From Streptomyces sp. VRA16 Mangrove soil (lineage in GTDB: Bacteria > Actinomycetota > Actinomycetes > Streptomycetales > Streptomycetaceae): DNA of 64,000 nt. The stretch is taken from positions 124,001 to 188,000 of the forward strand of contig NZ_JAFVLN010000016.1 in the NCBI RefSeq assembly GCF_017377775.1, read 5' to 3'. Under the pieces are notes generated by a model. The model saw nothing but the letters and a program-made list of their open reading frames with translations, was not told the DNA's origin and searched no databases. Shown in pieces: positions 43,025 to 53,701 of this stretch (position 1 is the first letter of the stretch; each line of letters opens with the position of its first letter). Position numbers and translations under genes: made by a program.

Positions 43025-43480
43025 ATGGTCCTCGTTCTCGTGCTGTGCGTAGTCGCGGTCGTCGTACTCGTACTGCTGGGACTGTTCGTCTTCGGGCTGC
43101 GGCGCCGGCTGATCCAGCGCTCGGGCGGCACGTTCGACTGCTCCCTGCGGTGGGACGCCCCCGCACCCGATGCCGTGGACTCCGCCGGCAAGGGGTGGGG
43201 CTACGGCATCGCGCGCTACAACGGTGACCGGATCGAGTGGTTCCGGGTCTTCTCGTACGCGCCCCGGCCGCGGCGGGTCCTGGAGCGCGCGGCCATCGAG
43301 GTCACCGGGCGTCGGGCGCCCGAGGGCGAGGAGGAGCTGGCGCTCCTGTCCGACGCCATCGTGCTGGCCTGTACGCACCGGGGCTCGCGGCTGGAACTGG
43401 CCATGAGCGAGGACGCGTTGACGGGATTCCTGGCCTGGCTGGAGGCGGCGCCTCCCGGCCAGCGGGTCAACGTGGCCTGA
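43025..43480 (+). CDS. DUF2550 family membrane-anchored protein
   Basis: A 151-residue protein with one N-terminal membrane helix (VLVLVLCVVAVVVLVLLGLFVFGLRRRL), then a soluble beta-rich domain (GWGYGIARYNGDRIEWFRVFSYAPRPRRVLERAAIEV). This matches the DUF2550 family, regularly found after atpC in actinobacteria. Function unknown. ATG 43025 was chosen for spacing from GAGGAGG; GTG 43019 is too close. Confidence 0.85.
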   Translation: MVLVLVLCVVAVVVLVLLGLFVFGLRRRLIQRSGGTFDCSLRWDAPAPDAVDSAGKGWGYGIARYNGDRIEWFRVFSYAPRPRRVLERAAIEVTGRRAPEGEEELALLSDAIVLACTHRGSRLELAMSEDALTGFLAWLEAAPPGQRVNVA

Positions 43481-43502
43481 GCGATGTGACGCGAGCAGGG
43501 AA

Positions 43503-43543
43503 GAAGCCGGGCTCACGGGGGGCGTTCCCGTGAACCCGGCTTC
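43503..43543. terminator. bidirectional terminator between DUF2550 gene and chitinase
   Basis: GAAGCCGGGCTCACGGG pairs with CCCGTGAACCCGGCTTC (one mismatch, 17-bp arms, 7-base loop). It lies between the converging 3' ends. Confidence 0.88.
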
Positions 43544-43561
43544 GTTCTTGAGGGCCCCGGC

Positions 43562-45424
<1,863 letters not shown>

Positions 45425-45530
45425 GAGGTGCTCCTCGGGGGTTCCGGGGTCCGTGATGGGGGTGGATCCCTGCGACGCCCATGAGCACCGGAGTGGGGGG
45501 TGTGCTCACCGCAGTGCGGCGAGAATAGAA

Positions 45531-45561
45531 AGGTCTGGACCATCGGTCAAGGTCTAAACCA
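45531..45561 (-). promoter_or_regulatory. paired 12-bp chitinase operator repeats (DasR-type)
   Basis: On the minus strand TGGTTTAGACCT (45550-45561) and TGGTCCAGACCT (45531-45542) form a direct repeat 19 bp apart. TGGTCCAGACCT is the known direct repeat of Streptomyces chitinase promoters, and each copy resembles the DasR site TGGTCTAGACCA. They indicate chitin induction and glucose/GlcNAc control. Confidence 0.88.
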
Positions 45562-45603
45562 ATTACGGGTTTCGGCCAATCTCCGGAAAGCCGCCGCGGG
45601 CCG

Positions 45604-46239
45604 CTAGAGGCCCAACTCCTGTGCCAGCACCGCGGCTTGCACCCGGCTGCGCAGCTCCAGCTTGCCCAGCAGGCGGCTGACGTGCGTCTTCACCGTGGCC
45701 TCCGCCATGTCGAGCCGCCCCGCGATCTCGGCGTTGGAGAGCCCGCCGCCCAGGCACGAGAGCACCTCGCGCTCGCGCCGGGTGAGCGTCTCCAACTCCG
45801 GTGGAGCGGCGGCCGGTCGCGGTGCCGCGGCGAACTCGGCGATCAGCCGCCGGGTCACGGCCGGGGCGATCAGCCCCTCGCCGCGCGCGACCGTCCGCAC
45901 GGCCCCGATCAGATCCTTGGCGTCGGTGCTCTTGAGGAGGAAACCGGCAGCGCCCGCGCGCAGCGCCCCGAAGACGTACTCGTCGAGGTCGAAGGTGGTC
46001 AGCACCAGCACGTCCGCGACTCCGTCCGCGACCACCTGCCGGGTGGCCGAAACCCCGTCGAGGCGCGGCATCTGTACGTCCATGAGGACCAGGTCGGGGC
46101 GGAGTTCGCGGGCCAGCGCCACCGCCCGCTCGCCGTTCTCGGCCTCGCCGACGACCTCGATGTCCGGGGCGCTCGACAGGATGAGGACGAGCCCGGCGCG
46201 CACGGCGTTCTGGTCCTCGGCGACGAGTACGCGGATCAC
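45604..46239 (-). CDS. NarL/LuxR-type response regulator
   Basis: A 211-residue protein. The receiver domain has acidic pocket EDQ, phosphoacceptor Asp in LVLMDVQMPRLDG, Thr in VLVLTTFD, and Lys in FLLKS. The C-terminal LuxR-type helix-turn-helix is LTRREREVLSCLGGGLSNAEIAGRLDMAEATVKTHVSRLLGKL. The start overlaps the kinase stop by 4 bp, so it is a cognate pair. It lies upstream of the chitinase on the same strand, 180 bp away. Confidence 0.94.
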   Translation of the reverse strand: MIRVLVAEDQNAVRAGLVLILSSAPDIEVVGEAENGERAVALARELRPDLVLMDVQMPRLDGVSATRQVVADGVADVLVLTTFDLDEYVFGALRAGAAGFLLKSTDAKDLIGAVRTVARGEGLIAPAVTRRLIAEFAAAPRPAAAPPELETLTRREREVLSCLGGGLSNAEIAGRLDMAEATVKTHVSRLLGKLELRSRVQAAVLAQELGL

Positions 46240-47408
46240 TCGGTGACTCCTTCCAGGGGGAGGCGGGCGGACACCCGCCAGACCTTGCCGCGGTCCGAGT
46301 CCTCGGGCCCGGACTCGAACGTGCCGCCGAGCAGCGCCGTCCGCTCACGCATCCCGACGAGCCCGGCGCCGGAACCGGGGGCGCGCGGCCCGTCCCGGTC
46401 CCCGTACGGGCTGGTCACCCGCACCTCGATCCACTCGTCCGTGCGCTCGACCTCGACCGTGACGCGACCGGGCGCGGCGTGCTTGAGCGCGTTGGTGAGG
46501 GACTCCTGGACGATGCGGTAGGCGGCCAGGCCGGTCGGCGCGGGGAGTCCTTCGACGGGGCCGGTGACGGTCAGCGCGGCGTCCAGCCCGTTGCCGCGGG
46601 ACTGCTCGACGAGGGCGCCGAGGCCGTCCAGGGTCGGGGCGGCGGCGGGCTCCTTGTCGCCGCCCGTCTCCCGCAGGATGCCGATCAGGCGGCGCATCTC
46701 GGCGAGCCCGTCGACGCTGTTCTCGCGGATCGTCTCCAGCGCGGTACGGGTGGTGGCCGGATCGTCGAGGGAGAGCGCGGCCGTGGAGTGGATCGCGATG
46801 GCCGACAGATGGTTCGCCACCATGTCGTGCAGCTCGCGGGCCATCCGGGCGCGCTCCGCCGTCACCGCCTGGGTGCGGTCGATCTCGGCCAGCAGCGCGG
46901 TCTGTTCGGCGCGCAGCCGCTCGGTGGCCGCGGTCTCGCGGTGGCGGCGCACGAGCACACCGGTGGCCGCGGGCGTGAACGTGACGAGCCCGACCGCGAC
47001 CCCGATGATCAGCGCCTCGGGACGGTGCCACACCGCGAGGGTGCCCAGCGTCGCGGCGACCGTGACCAGGCCGCAGCCGACGGGGATGCGCCGGGCCGCC
47101 GCCGGGCTGCCGTACAGGACGGCCGCGTACACCAGGTCCGTGTACATCAGCACCGTCGCCAGGCTGCCCTGGGTGCACTGGTCGGCGACGAGCACGAGCG
47201 TGCCCGCGCCGACCGCGAACCAGGGCCGGGTGCGGCGCACCAGTTCCAGGCCCGCCATCGCGACGAGCGGGAGGAGCAGCCAGGAGCCGTTCAGCAGCCG
47301 CCCGGTGTTCATCCCGAGCCCCAGGGCCCACAGCAGCAGCCCGCCCAGCAGACCGAGCGCGGCGATCCGGACGTCGTCGCGGTGCGGGCGGGGGAGTGCG
47401 GGCCTCAT
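46236..47408 (-). CDS. sensor histidine kinase (HisKA_3/NarX type)
   Basis: A 390-residue kinase. About six membrane helices occupy the first 165 residues with short loops, so it probably senses within or near the membrane. The dimerisation/phosphoacceptor motif is ERARMARELHDMVANHLSAI, with His in LHD. The ATP-binding end has IVQESLTNALKHA and GAGLVGMRERTALLGG. ATG 47408 has GGATGGAG before it; a GTG at 47423 is in frame. It partners the regulator at 45604. Confidence 0.92.
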   Translation of the reverse strand: MRPALPRPHRDDVRIAALGLLGGLLLWALGLGMNTGRLLNGSWLLLPLVAMAGLELVRRTRPWFAVGAGTLVLVADQCTQGSLATVLMYTDLVYAAVLYGSPAAARRIPVGCGLVTVAATLGTLAVWHRPEALIIGVAVGLVTFTPAATGVLVRRHRETAATERLRAEQTALLAEIDRTQAVTAERARMARELHDMVANHLSAIAIHSTAALSLDDPATTRTALETIRENSVDGLAEMRRLIGILRETGGDKEPAAAPTLDGLGALVEQSRGNGLDAALTVTGPVEGLPAPTGLAAYRIVQESLTNALKHAAPGRVTVEVERTDEWIEVRVTSPYGDRDGPRAPGSGAGLVGMRERTALLGGTFESGPEDSDRGKVWRVSARLPLEGVTE

Positions 47409-47577
47409 GACTCCATCCAACACGGCCGGGGCGCGGCGGGCATGGCTCCGCGGGACGAAGCGGCGCCGGTGGCGAGTACATCGAAGGATGCAGTGCGGTT
47501 TCGTCTCGTACGACGACGATCACGGGCGGCCGGGCGGCGAGCCTGGAACCAGGGGCACGACGTGAGAGGAGCCCACC

Positions 47578-48153
47578 GTGATCGTCACGCTGATCATCGT
47601 CTGCGAGGTCGGGTTCTGGGTGCTGCTGGCCGTGGGTTTCGGCCTGCGCTACGGGCTGAGGATGCCGCGCGCGAGCGTCGCCGTGCTGCTGTGCCAGCCG
47701 CTCCTCGAAGCCGTCCTCTTCGTGGCCACCGTCGTCGACCTCAAGAACGGCGCCGAACCGGACTGGAAGCACGGTCTCGCCGCCGCCTACATCGGCTACT
47801 CGGTCGCGCTCGGCCACTCCACGGTCAAGTGGGTCGACGTCCGCGTCGCCCACCGTTTCGCGGGCGGGCCGCCGCCCTCGACGCCCAAGTACGGGGTCGC
47901 GCGCGCGGTCCACGAGTGGAAGGTCGCCGGCCTGTGGATCCTGGCCTGCGCCGTCGCGCTCGCCCTGCTGCAGGCGGCGATCTGGTACGTCGGGCCCGAC
48001 GGGTCCACCGCATCGCTGGTGCAGTGGCAGCAGCGGATGCTGTTCGTGGCGGGCCTCAACGTCGTCATCGCGCTGACGTACACGGTGTTCCCGAAGAAGG
48101 CGCCGGCCGCACCGGCGCGGGGGGAGCGGCGGGAGTCGGCCGTGCGGAGGTGA
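47578..48153 (+). CDS. four-helix membrane protein of unknown function
   Basis: A 191-residue protein with helices at about 3-24, 33-52, 60-80, and then 115-135 and 148-165, and a basic C-terminus (KKAPAAPARGERRES). No family recognised. GTG 47578 follows AGAGGAG at about 47562-47568. It is divergent from the sensor kinase and followed by the M4-like gene in the same direction. Confidence 0.75.
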   Translation: MIVTLIIVCEVGFWVLLAVGFGLRYGLRMPRASVAVLLCQPLLEAVLFVATVVDLKNGAEPDWKHGLAAAYIGYSVALGHSTVKWVDVRVAHRFAGGPPPSTPKYGVARAVHEWKVAGLWILACAVALALLQAAIWYVGPDGSTASLVQWQQRMLFVAGLNVVIALTYTVFPKKAPAAPARGERRESAVRR

Positions 48154-48206
48154 TTTACGTTCGGCGGGGGCTTGGCACCGGCCGGCAGCAGGCCAACGAT
48201 GCGGGC

Positions 48207-49691
48207 ATGAACAGTGCGTTGTTCCTGACGCTCGTCACCATCGTGGGCGGTGGTCTCGTCACGGGGGCCGGAGCGTGGCTGAGGGTGCGGAGCAATGTGC
48301 GCACCGCCGCCCGGCTCATCTACGCGGAACTGACCCGCGACAGCACCGCCGTCGCGTACTTCCGGCAGACCGGGCACTGGCTGGCGCCGCATCTGGCGCG
48401 GGCCGCCTGGGACAACCACGGTGCGCTCATCGCCCGGCGTCGCTCCAGCGACTCCTTCGAGACGGTGCACCGCGGGTACGAGGCGCTGGAGCTGGTCCCG
48501 TTCCTCGCGGACGACGCGCTCTCGCCGACCGTCCGCGACCGGTGGCTGCGCGGCGAGGTGGAGCGCCTCGCCGCGGCGATCCGGGAGATCGGAGGGCTCG
48601 CCCAGGTGTCGCGGACCCAGGTGGAGCGCTGGGCCGGGCGTTTGGAGGGCACCGAACGGCCGGGCGGCACCGAGGCCAGGCTCCCCGAGCGCATCGGCGT
48701 GGTCCCGCTCGCCCTGCTGGAACGCATTGTGGACGGCTCGGTCCCCCCGCTCACGTACGAGGGCCTCGGCGTCGTGGTCCGCAGGGGCGACGTGGAGATC
48801 CTGCCCTGGGTGCGCGACGAGGAGGTCGTCGAGGTCGTCGTCTTCGACGCGCACCGGGGGCAGGACCTCGACGAACTGCCCGCGGTCCGGTGGAGCGGGC
48901 GACCGCCGACGGGTGATGCGGCGGCCGACGAGGCGTACGACGGACTGGTGGCGGCCACTCGGTTCCTGCGCGAAGTGCTGGGCCGCGACCGAGTGCTGCG
49001 GGCGGGACTCCCGCTCGCCGCGGTCGTGCACTACGAAAAGAACTTCAACAATTCCTTCTGGAACGGTTCCCTCGTCGTGTTCGGAGACGGAGACGACACC
49101 CTCTTCGGCCGCTTCACCCGGTGCGTCGAACTCATCGGCGCCGAGGTCTGGCGCGCCTTGCCCGAGATGATGACGGGCTTCCTGTACTACGGGGAGAACG
49201 GCGCCCTCAGCACGTCCCTCTGCGACGTCTTCGGCTCGCTGATCAAGCAGTACACCCTCGGCCAGACGGTCGAGGAGGCCGACTGGGTCCTGGGCGCGGG
49301 GCTTTTCGCGCCCGGCGTGCGGGGCGTCGGTCTGCGGTCCCTGAAGGCGCCCGGTACCGCGTACGACGACGCCACGCTGGGCAAGGACCAGCAGCCCGCC
49401 CACATGGACGGCTATGTGCGCACCGAGCGGGACAACGGCGGCGTCCACATCAACGGGAGCATCGTCGGCCACGCCTTCTACCGCCTCGCGGCCGCGCTCG
49501 GCGGCAGGGCGTGGGAGCGTGCGGGCCTCATCTGGTGGGACGCCCTGACCGGCGGCGGGATCGGCCACGAGACCCGCTTCGCGGACTTCGCACGGATCAC
49601 CCTGGGCGCGGCCCGCGCCCGCCACGGCGACGACAGCGAGGAGCAACGCGCGGTGCGGGCCGCCTGGGAAGCCGTCGGGATCCGTGTCTAG
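48207..49691 (+). CDS. M4 (thermolysin-fold) metallopeptidase homologue, catalytically dead
   Basis: A 494-residue protein. An N-terminal membrane helix (about 4-24) is followed by a 250-residue unrecognised region and an M4 peptidase-like domain. It has FNNSFWNGSLVVFGDGDD (about 280-297), the active-site region, YYGENGAL, DVFGSLIKQY and DNGGVHINGSIVGHAFYRLA. In active M4 enzymes the active site is H-E-x-x-H, with a zinc-binding Glu in GALNES. Here it reads A312-E-V-W-R316 and GALST336. The three zinc ligands are gone, while the substrate-side His414 in GGVH is kept. It has no secretion cleavage site, so it may sit on the membrane. It overlaps the cobalamin gene end by 4 bp. Confidence 0.85.
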   Translation: MNSALFLTLVTIVGGGLVTGAGAWLRVRSNVRTAARLIYAELTRDSTAVAYFRQTGHWLAPHLARAAWDNHGALIARRRSSDSFETVHRGYEALELVPFLADDALSPTVRDRWLRGEVERLAAAIREIGGLAQVSRTQVERWAGRLEGTERPGGTEARLPERIGVVPLALLERIVDGSVPPLTYEGLGVVVRRGDVEILPWVRDEEVVEVVVFDAHRGQDLDELPAVRWSGRPPTGDAAADEAYDGLVAATRFLREVLGRDRVLRAGLPLAAVVHYEKNFNNSFWNGSLVVFGDGDDTLFGRFTRCVELIGAEVWRALPEMMTGFLYYGENGALSTSLCDVFGSLIKQYTLGQTVEEADWVLGAGLFAPGVRGVGLRSLKAPGTAYDDATLGKDQQPAHMDGYVRTERDNGGVHINGSIVGHAFYRLAAALGGRAWERAGLIWWDALTGGGIGHETRFADFARITLGAARARHGDDSEEQRAVRAAWEAVGIRV

Positions 49692-50260
49692 CGGTCGCCG
49701 CCCGGCACCCACAGCACGTCCCCGACCTCCTTGTTGGCGATGCGGGCCAGGATGAACAGGAGGTCCGAGAGGCGGTTGAGGTACGTCGCCGTGAGCGGGT
49801 TCATCGTCTCGCCGTGCACCTCGAACGCCGCCCACGTCGAGCGCTCGGCCCGCCGTACGACCGTGCACGCCTGGTGCAGCAGGGCCGCTCCCGCCGTGCC
49901 GCCGGGCAGGATGAACGAGCGCAGCTTCTCCAGTTCGTCGTTGAACCGGTCGCAGTCGGCCTCCAGCTTGTCGACGTAGAACTGCTCGACACGCAGCGGC
50001 GGGTACTCGGGGTTCTCGACGACCGGGGTGGAGAGGTCGGCGCCGACGTCGAAGAGGTCGTTCTGGACGCGCGTCAGAACCTTCACCACCTCCTCGTCGA
50101 GGCCGCCGAGGGCGATCGCCGTGCCGATGACGGCATTGGCCTCGTTGGCGTCCGCGTACGCCGAGATCCGCAGATCGGTCTTGGCGGTGCGGCTCATGTC
50201 GCCGAGGGCGGTGCTGCCCTTGTCTCCGGTACGGGTGTAGATGCGCGTCAGATTGACCAT
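49688..50260 (-). CDS. corrinoid adenosyltransferase (PduO type)
   Basis: Transfers the adenosyl group of ATP to cob(I)alamin, making coenzyme B12. The 190-residue protein shows the PduO-type ATP motif (YTRTGDKGSTALGDMSR), the central VQNDLFDVGADLSTP and the C-terminal LNRLSDLLFILAR helix with its Arg/Asp pair. No B12 riboswitch is seen in the short upstream gap. The gene converges with the M4-like gene. Confidence 0.94.
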   Translation of the reverse strand: MVNLTRIYTRTGDKGSTALGDMSRTAKTDLRISAYADANEANAVIGTAIALGGLDEEVVKVLTRVQNDLFDVGADLSTPVVENPEYPPLRVEQFYVDKLEADCDRFNDELEKLRSFILPGGTAGAALLHQACTVVRRAERSTWAAFEVHGETMNPLTATYLNRLSDLLFILARIANKEVGDVLWVPGGDR

Positions 50261-50273
50261 GCGACCAGCCTAA

Positions 50274-51038
50274 TTAGGCGGCGGCCCGGCGGAAGCTCCG
50301 TGTGCCCACCGTCACGGCGAGCCCCGCGAAGGCGACGGCCGCGAGCACCCCGTACAGCATGTGCGCCGTCGCGTAGTGGCCCAGGTACGCGTCCCGCACC
50401 GCGTCGACGAGATAGCGCACCGGCATCACGTGCGAGACCGCGTCCAGCCAGCCCGGCGCCAGCGTCATCGGCAGGATCAGCCCGGACAGCAGCATCGACG
50501 GCATCGTCACCGCGTTGACGACCGGGCCGAACTCCTGCGGCGTACGGGCGCGGAACGCGAGCGCGTACGAGAGCGACGCAAGCGAGACGGTGAGCAGTGC
50601 CACGAAGGCGAAGCCGATCAGGATGCCGGCGAGCGGCGCGCGCAGGCCCATCGCCACCGCGGCGAGCACGAGCAGTACTGCCTGGAAGAGGAAGAGCAGC
50701 GTGTCGCGCAGGACCCGGCCGAGCAGCAGCGCGAGCCGGCTGACCGGCGTGACGCGCATCCGCTCCACGACGCCGTGGTTCTTCTCCAGGATGATCCCGA
50801 ACCCGCAGAACGCGGCCCCGAACAGACCGAGTTGGAGCAGCAGGCCCGGCACCAGGACCTGCCAGGAACTGGCGGACCCGGCGAGCGGCAGACCGGTGAG
50901 CAGCGGCCCGAAGAAGACCAGGTAGAGCAGCGGCATGAGGATGCCGAAGAGGATCTGGAAGCGCGAGGAGAGCGTCTGACGGGCGTACCGGCCGAAGACG
51001 ATCAGGGTGTCCGAGACGAGGTTCTTCATCGAGGTCAC
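50274..51038 (-). CDS. ABC-2 type export permease (DrrB-like)
   Basis: A 254-residue permease with six helices of the ABC-2 type: GRYARQTLSSRFQILFGILMPLLYLVFFGPLL, and later FGPVVNAVTMPSMLLSGLILPM with the family PxxLSG region. It pairs with the ATPase at 51035; the GTG at 51038 overlaps the ATPase stop (GTGA). ATG 51029 is an alternative start. Confidence 0.9.
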   Translation of the reverse strand: MTSMKNLVSDTLIVFGRYARQTLSSRFQILFGILMPLLYLVFFGPLLTGLPLAGSASSWQVLVPGLLLQLGLFGAAFCGFGIILEKNHGVVERMRVTPVSRLALLLGRVLRDTLLFLFQAVLLVLAAVAMGLRAPLAGILIGFAFVALLTVSLASLSYALAFRARTPQEFGPVVNAVTMPSMLLSGLILPMTLAPGWLDAVSHVMPVRYLVDAVRDAYLGHYATAHMLYGVLAAVAFAGLAVTVGTRSFRRAAA

Positions 51039-51817
51039 ACCGCCACCGGGGTCGAGTCCACCGGCGCGGGACCGCGCCCGGTGATCGCCAGAAAAGTCTC
51101 CTGGAGCGACGCGTCGATCGACCCGCCGTGCTCCAGCTTGAGCGCGCTCGGAGTGCCCTCGGCGGCCACGACGCCCCGGTCCACCACGACGATCCGGTCC
51201 GCGAGCGCGTCCGCCTCGTCGAGGTAGTGCGTGGTCAGGAAGACGGTGGTGCCGTGCTCGGCGCGCAGCCCGCGCACCAGGTCCCACAGGTCGGCCCTGC
51301 TGCCCGGGTCGAGCCCGGTCGTCGGCTCGTCCAGGAAGAGGACGGCGGGCCGGTGGACGAGGCCGAGCGCGATGTCCAGACGGCGTCGCTGCCCGCCGGA
51401 GAGCGTGCCGCACTTGCGGTCCAGGAGGCCCGTGAGGTCCAGATCGGCCGCCAACTCCTCGGCGCGGGTCTCGGCCTGAGCCTTCGTCAGGCGGTACAGG
51501 CGGGCCTGCGTGACCAGCTCCTCGCGCACGCGGACGCTCGGGTCGGTGCCGCCGGACTGGGCCACGTAACCGACCGCGCGCCGCACCCCCGCCGGGTCGC
51601 TCATGAGGTCGTGGCCCGCGACGGTCGCCGCGCCGCCGGTGGGCGGCAGCAGCGTCGTGAGCATCCGCAGGGTCGTGGTCTTGCCGGCGCCGTTCGGCCC
51701 GAGGAAGCCGAGGATCTCGCCCGCCCCGACGCGCAGATCGATGCCGCGCACCGCATCGACGGGCCCCTGTTGGGTGGTGAAGGTCCGGGCCAGCCCGGAC
51801 GTGCTGATGACTGCCAT
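51035..51817 (-). CDS. ABC exporter ATP-binding protein (DrrA-like)
   Basis: A 260-residue nucleotide-binding subunit. Walker A GPNGAGKTT, signature LSGGQRRRLDIALGL, Walker B VLFLDEPTTGLD and the H-loop LTTHYLDEAD are complete. The DrrA-type C-terminal extension is short. It powers the permease downstream; drugs or antibiotics are the usual substrates. The TetR gene divergent from it likely represses this operon. Confidence 0.94.
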   Translation of the reverse strand: MAVISTSGLARTFTTQQGPVDAVRGIDLRVGAGEILGFLGPNGAGKTTTLRMLTTLLPPTGGAATVAGHDLMSDPAGVRRAVGYVAQSGGTDPSVRVREELVTQARLYRLTKAQAETRAEELAADLDLTGLLDRKCGTLSGGQRRRLDIALGLVHRPAVLFLDEPTTGLDPGSRADLWDLVRGLRAEHGTTVFLTTHYLDEADALADRIVVVDRGVVAAEGTPSALKLEHGGSIDASLQETFLAITGRGPAPVDSTPVAV

Positions 51818-51838
51818 GGCGCCAGAAAAACAGAGTCA

Positions 51839-51869
51839 CTGAAATTTTGCAATGCCCCCAAAATTTCAG
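51839..51869. promoter_or_regulatory. TetR operator, CTGAAATTTT-N11-AAAATTTCAG
   Basis: A perfect 10-bp inverted repeat centred in the 81-bp gap between the ATPase (leftward) and tetR (rightward). It is AT-rich and placed to block both promoters. Confidence 0.85.
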
Positions 51870-51898
51870 CGAGGCCAGAAACCTCGTACACTCGACGC

Positions 51899-52537
51899 AT
51901 GGCTGAAGGGCTCAGGGAGCGCAAGAAGCGCCAGACCAGGCAGTTCATCTCGGACGTCGCGACCGGTCTGTTCCTGGAGCGCGGGTTCGACGCGGTGACC
52001 ATCGCGGAGATCGCGGAGGCCGCGAACGTCTCGGTGAACACGGTCTACAACTACTTCCCGGCCAAGGAGGACCTGTTCCTCGACCGCTCCCGGGGCGTCG
52101 TCGACCGGATGTCGCGCTGGGTGCGCGGGCGCGGCCCCGGCGAGTCCGCGGCCGCCGCCGTGCTGCGCGAACTGCGCGAGGAGATCGAGACGGTCTCGCC
52201 GCGCGTCGGCCTGATGGACGGCTACAGCGCCTTCATGCGCGTGGTGCAGGACGCCCCGGCGCTGCGCTCACGCCTGTGGGCGATCCAGCAGGAGGTCCAC
52301 GACGACCTCGCGAGGACGCTGTACGAGGAGACCGGCGCCGCCGCCGCGGACCCGCTGCCCGATCTGGTGGCCGGTCAGATCGGCTGGGTGCACCAGACGG
52401 TCATGGCGGCCATCAGCCGCCGCATGCTCGACGGCGGACGGCCCTCCGCGGTCTCCCGCGAGGTGCTCGACGTCCTCGACGAGATCGAGGAACTTCTGAG
52501 CGAGAAGGTGCTCAACTACGCCGTGCGCGGCGCCTGA
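51899..52537 (+). CDS. TetR family transcriptional regulator
   Basis: A 212-residue repressor. The helix-turn-helix is RQFISDVATGLFLERGFDAVTIAEIAEAANVSVNTVYNYFPAKEDLF, the TetR signature. The remaining helices form the ligand-binding and dimerisation domain. It is divergent from the DrrAB-like exporter and almost certainly its repressor, binding the palindrome at 51839-51869. ATG 51899 lies 29 bp past the operator. Confidence 0.93.
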   Translation: MAEGLRERKKRQTRQFISDVATGLFLERGFDAVTIAEIAEAANVSVNTVYNYFPAKEDLFLDRSRGVVDRMSRWVRGRGPGESAAAAVLRELREEIETVSPRVGLMDGYSAFMRVVQDAPALRSRLWAIQQEVHDDLARTLYEETGAAAADPLPDLVAGQIGWVHQTVMAAISRRMLDGGRPSAVSREVLDVLDEIEELLSEKVLNYAVRGA

Positions 52538-52705
52538 TGAAGCCCGGTGACCCAACGCGGTGTGATGTCCGTCATTCGAGACGTGACGCGCATCTCTTAA
52601 CCGCCACATGCCCCCTCACGACCGCTATCGTCCGCCGGAGAGCAACGTAAACAGTGGTCAAGCGGTATCGAGGGTTCGCGGACACGCGGTTAAGGGGAGT
52701 CGCAC

Positions 52706-53557
52706 GTGGCAGGGAAGCTCGCCGTCATCGGGGCCGGTCTGATGGGGTCCGGCATCGCTCAGGTCTCCGCCCAGGCGGGCTGGGACGTCGTTCTGCGCGA
52801 CGTCACCGACGCAGCGCTCACGCGCGGTACCGACGGCATCAAGGCGTCGTACGACAAGTTCGTGAGCAAGGGCAGGCTGGACGCCGCCGACGCCGAGGCC
52901 GCGCTCGGCCGCATCACCGCCACCACCGACCTGGACGCCGTCGCCGACGCCGATCTCGTCGTCGAGGCCGTCTTCGAGAAGCTTGAGGTCAAGCACGAGA
53001 TCTTCCGCGCACTCGACAAGATCGTCCGGGACGACGCGGTGCTCGCGTCGAACACCTCCGCCATCCCGATCACCAAGATCGCGGCGGTCACGGAGCGCCC
53101 CGAGCGCGTCGTCGGCGCGCACTTCTTCTCGCCGGTCCCGATGATGCAGCTGTGCGAACTCGTGCGCGGCTACAAGACGAGCGACGAAACCCTCGCCACC
53201 GCGCGGGAGTTCGCCGAGTCCGTCGGCAAGACCTGCATCGTCGTCAACCGCGACGTCGCGGGCTTCGTCACCACCCGCCTCATCTCCGCCCTCGTCGTCG
53301 AGGCCGCGAAGCTGTACGAATCGGGCGTCGCCACCGCCGAGGACATCGACATCGCCTGCAAGCTCGGCTTCGGCCACGCGATGGGCCCGCTGGCCACCAC
53401 CGACCTGACCGGCGTCGACATCCTGCTCCACGCGACCAGCAACATCTACACCGAGTCCCAGGACGAGAAGTTCGCGCCGCCGGAGCTGATGCGCCGGATG
53501 GTGGACGCCGGTGACATCGGGCGCAAGAGCGGGCAAGGCTTCTACAAGTACAGCTGA
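52706..53557 (+). CDS. 3-hydroxybutyryl-CoA dehydrogenase
   Basis: NAD-dependent oxidation of 3-hydroxyacyl-CoA, 283 residues. N-terminal Rossmann motif VIGAGLMGSGIAQVSA. The catalytic His-Glu dyad is in VGAHFFSPVPMMQLCELV, and the C-terminal helices include NRDVAGFVTTRL and GFGHAMGPLATTDLTGVD. GTG 52706 follows AAGGGGAG. It is a monocistronic fatty-acid or butyrate metabolism gene here. Confidence 0.95.
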   Translation: MAGKLAVIGAGLMGSGIAQVSAQAGWDVVLRDVTDAALTRGTDGIKASYDKFVSKGRLDAADAEAALGRITATTDLDAVADADLVVEAVFEKLEVKHEIFRALDKIVRDDAVLASNTSAIPITKIAAVTERPERVVGAHFFSPVPMMQLCELVRGYKTSDETLATAREFAESVGKTCIVVNRDVAGFVTTRLISALVVEAAKLYESGVATAEDIDIACKLGFGHAMGPLATTDLTGVDILLHATSNIYTESQDEKFAPPELMRRMVDAGDIGRKSGQGFYKYS

Positions 53558-53701
53558 TTCGAGCATTCCTGACACCACATCACTCCTCGGGGTGAATTCG
53601 GTATCGGTTCGCTTACAGACGGCAACTTCTGGCGCCCCAAGTCAGTCAGTTGCAGTGACATACGCAGATCACATGGAAACCTCTCGTCACGGGGAGCGCA
53701 T

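Noticed and set aside
50261..50273. B12 riboswitch before the adenosyltransferase
   Set aside because: On the minus strand the upstream region is occupied by the permease 3' end only 13 bp away; no space or B12-box pattern was found.
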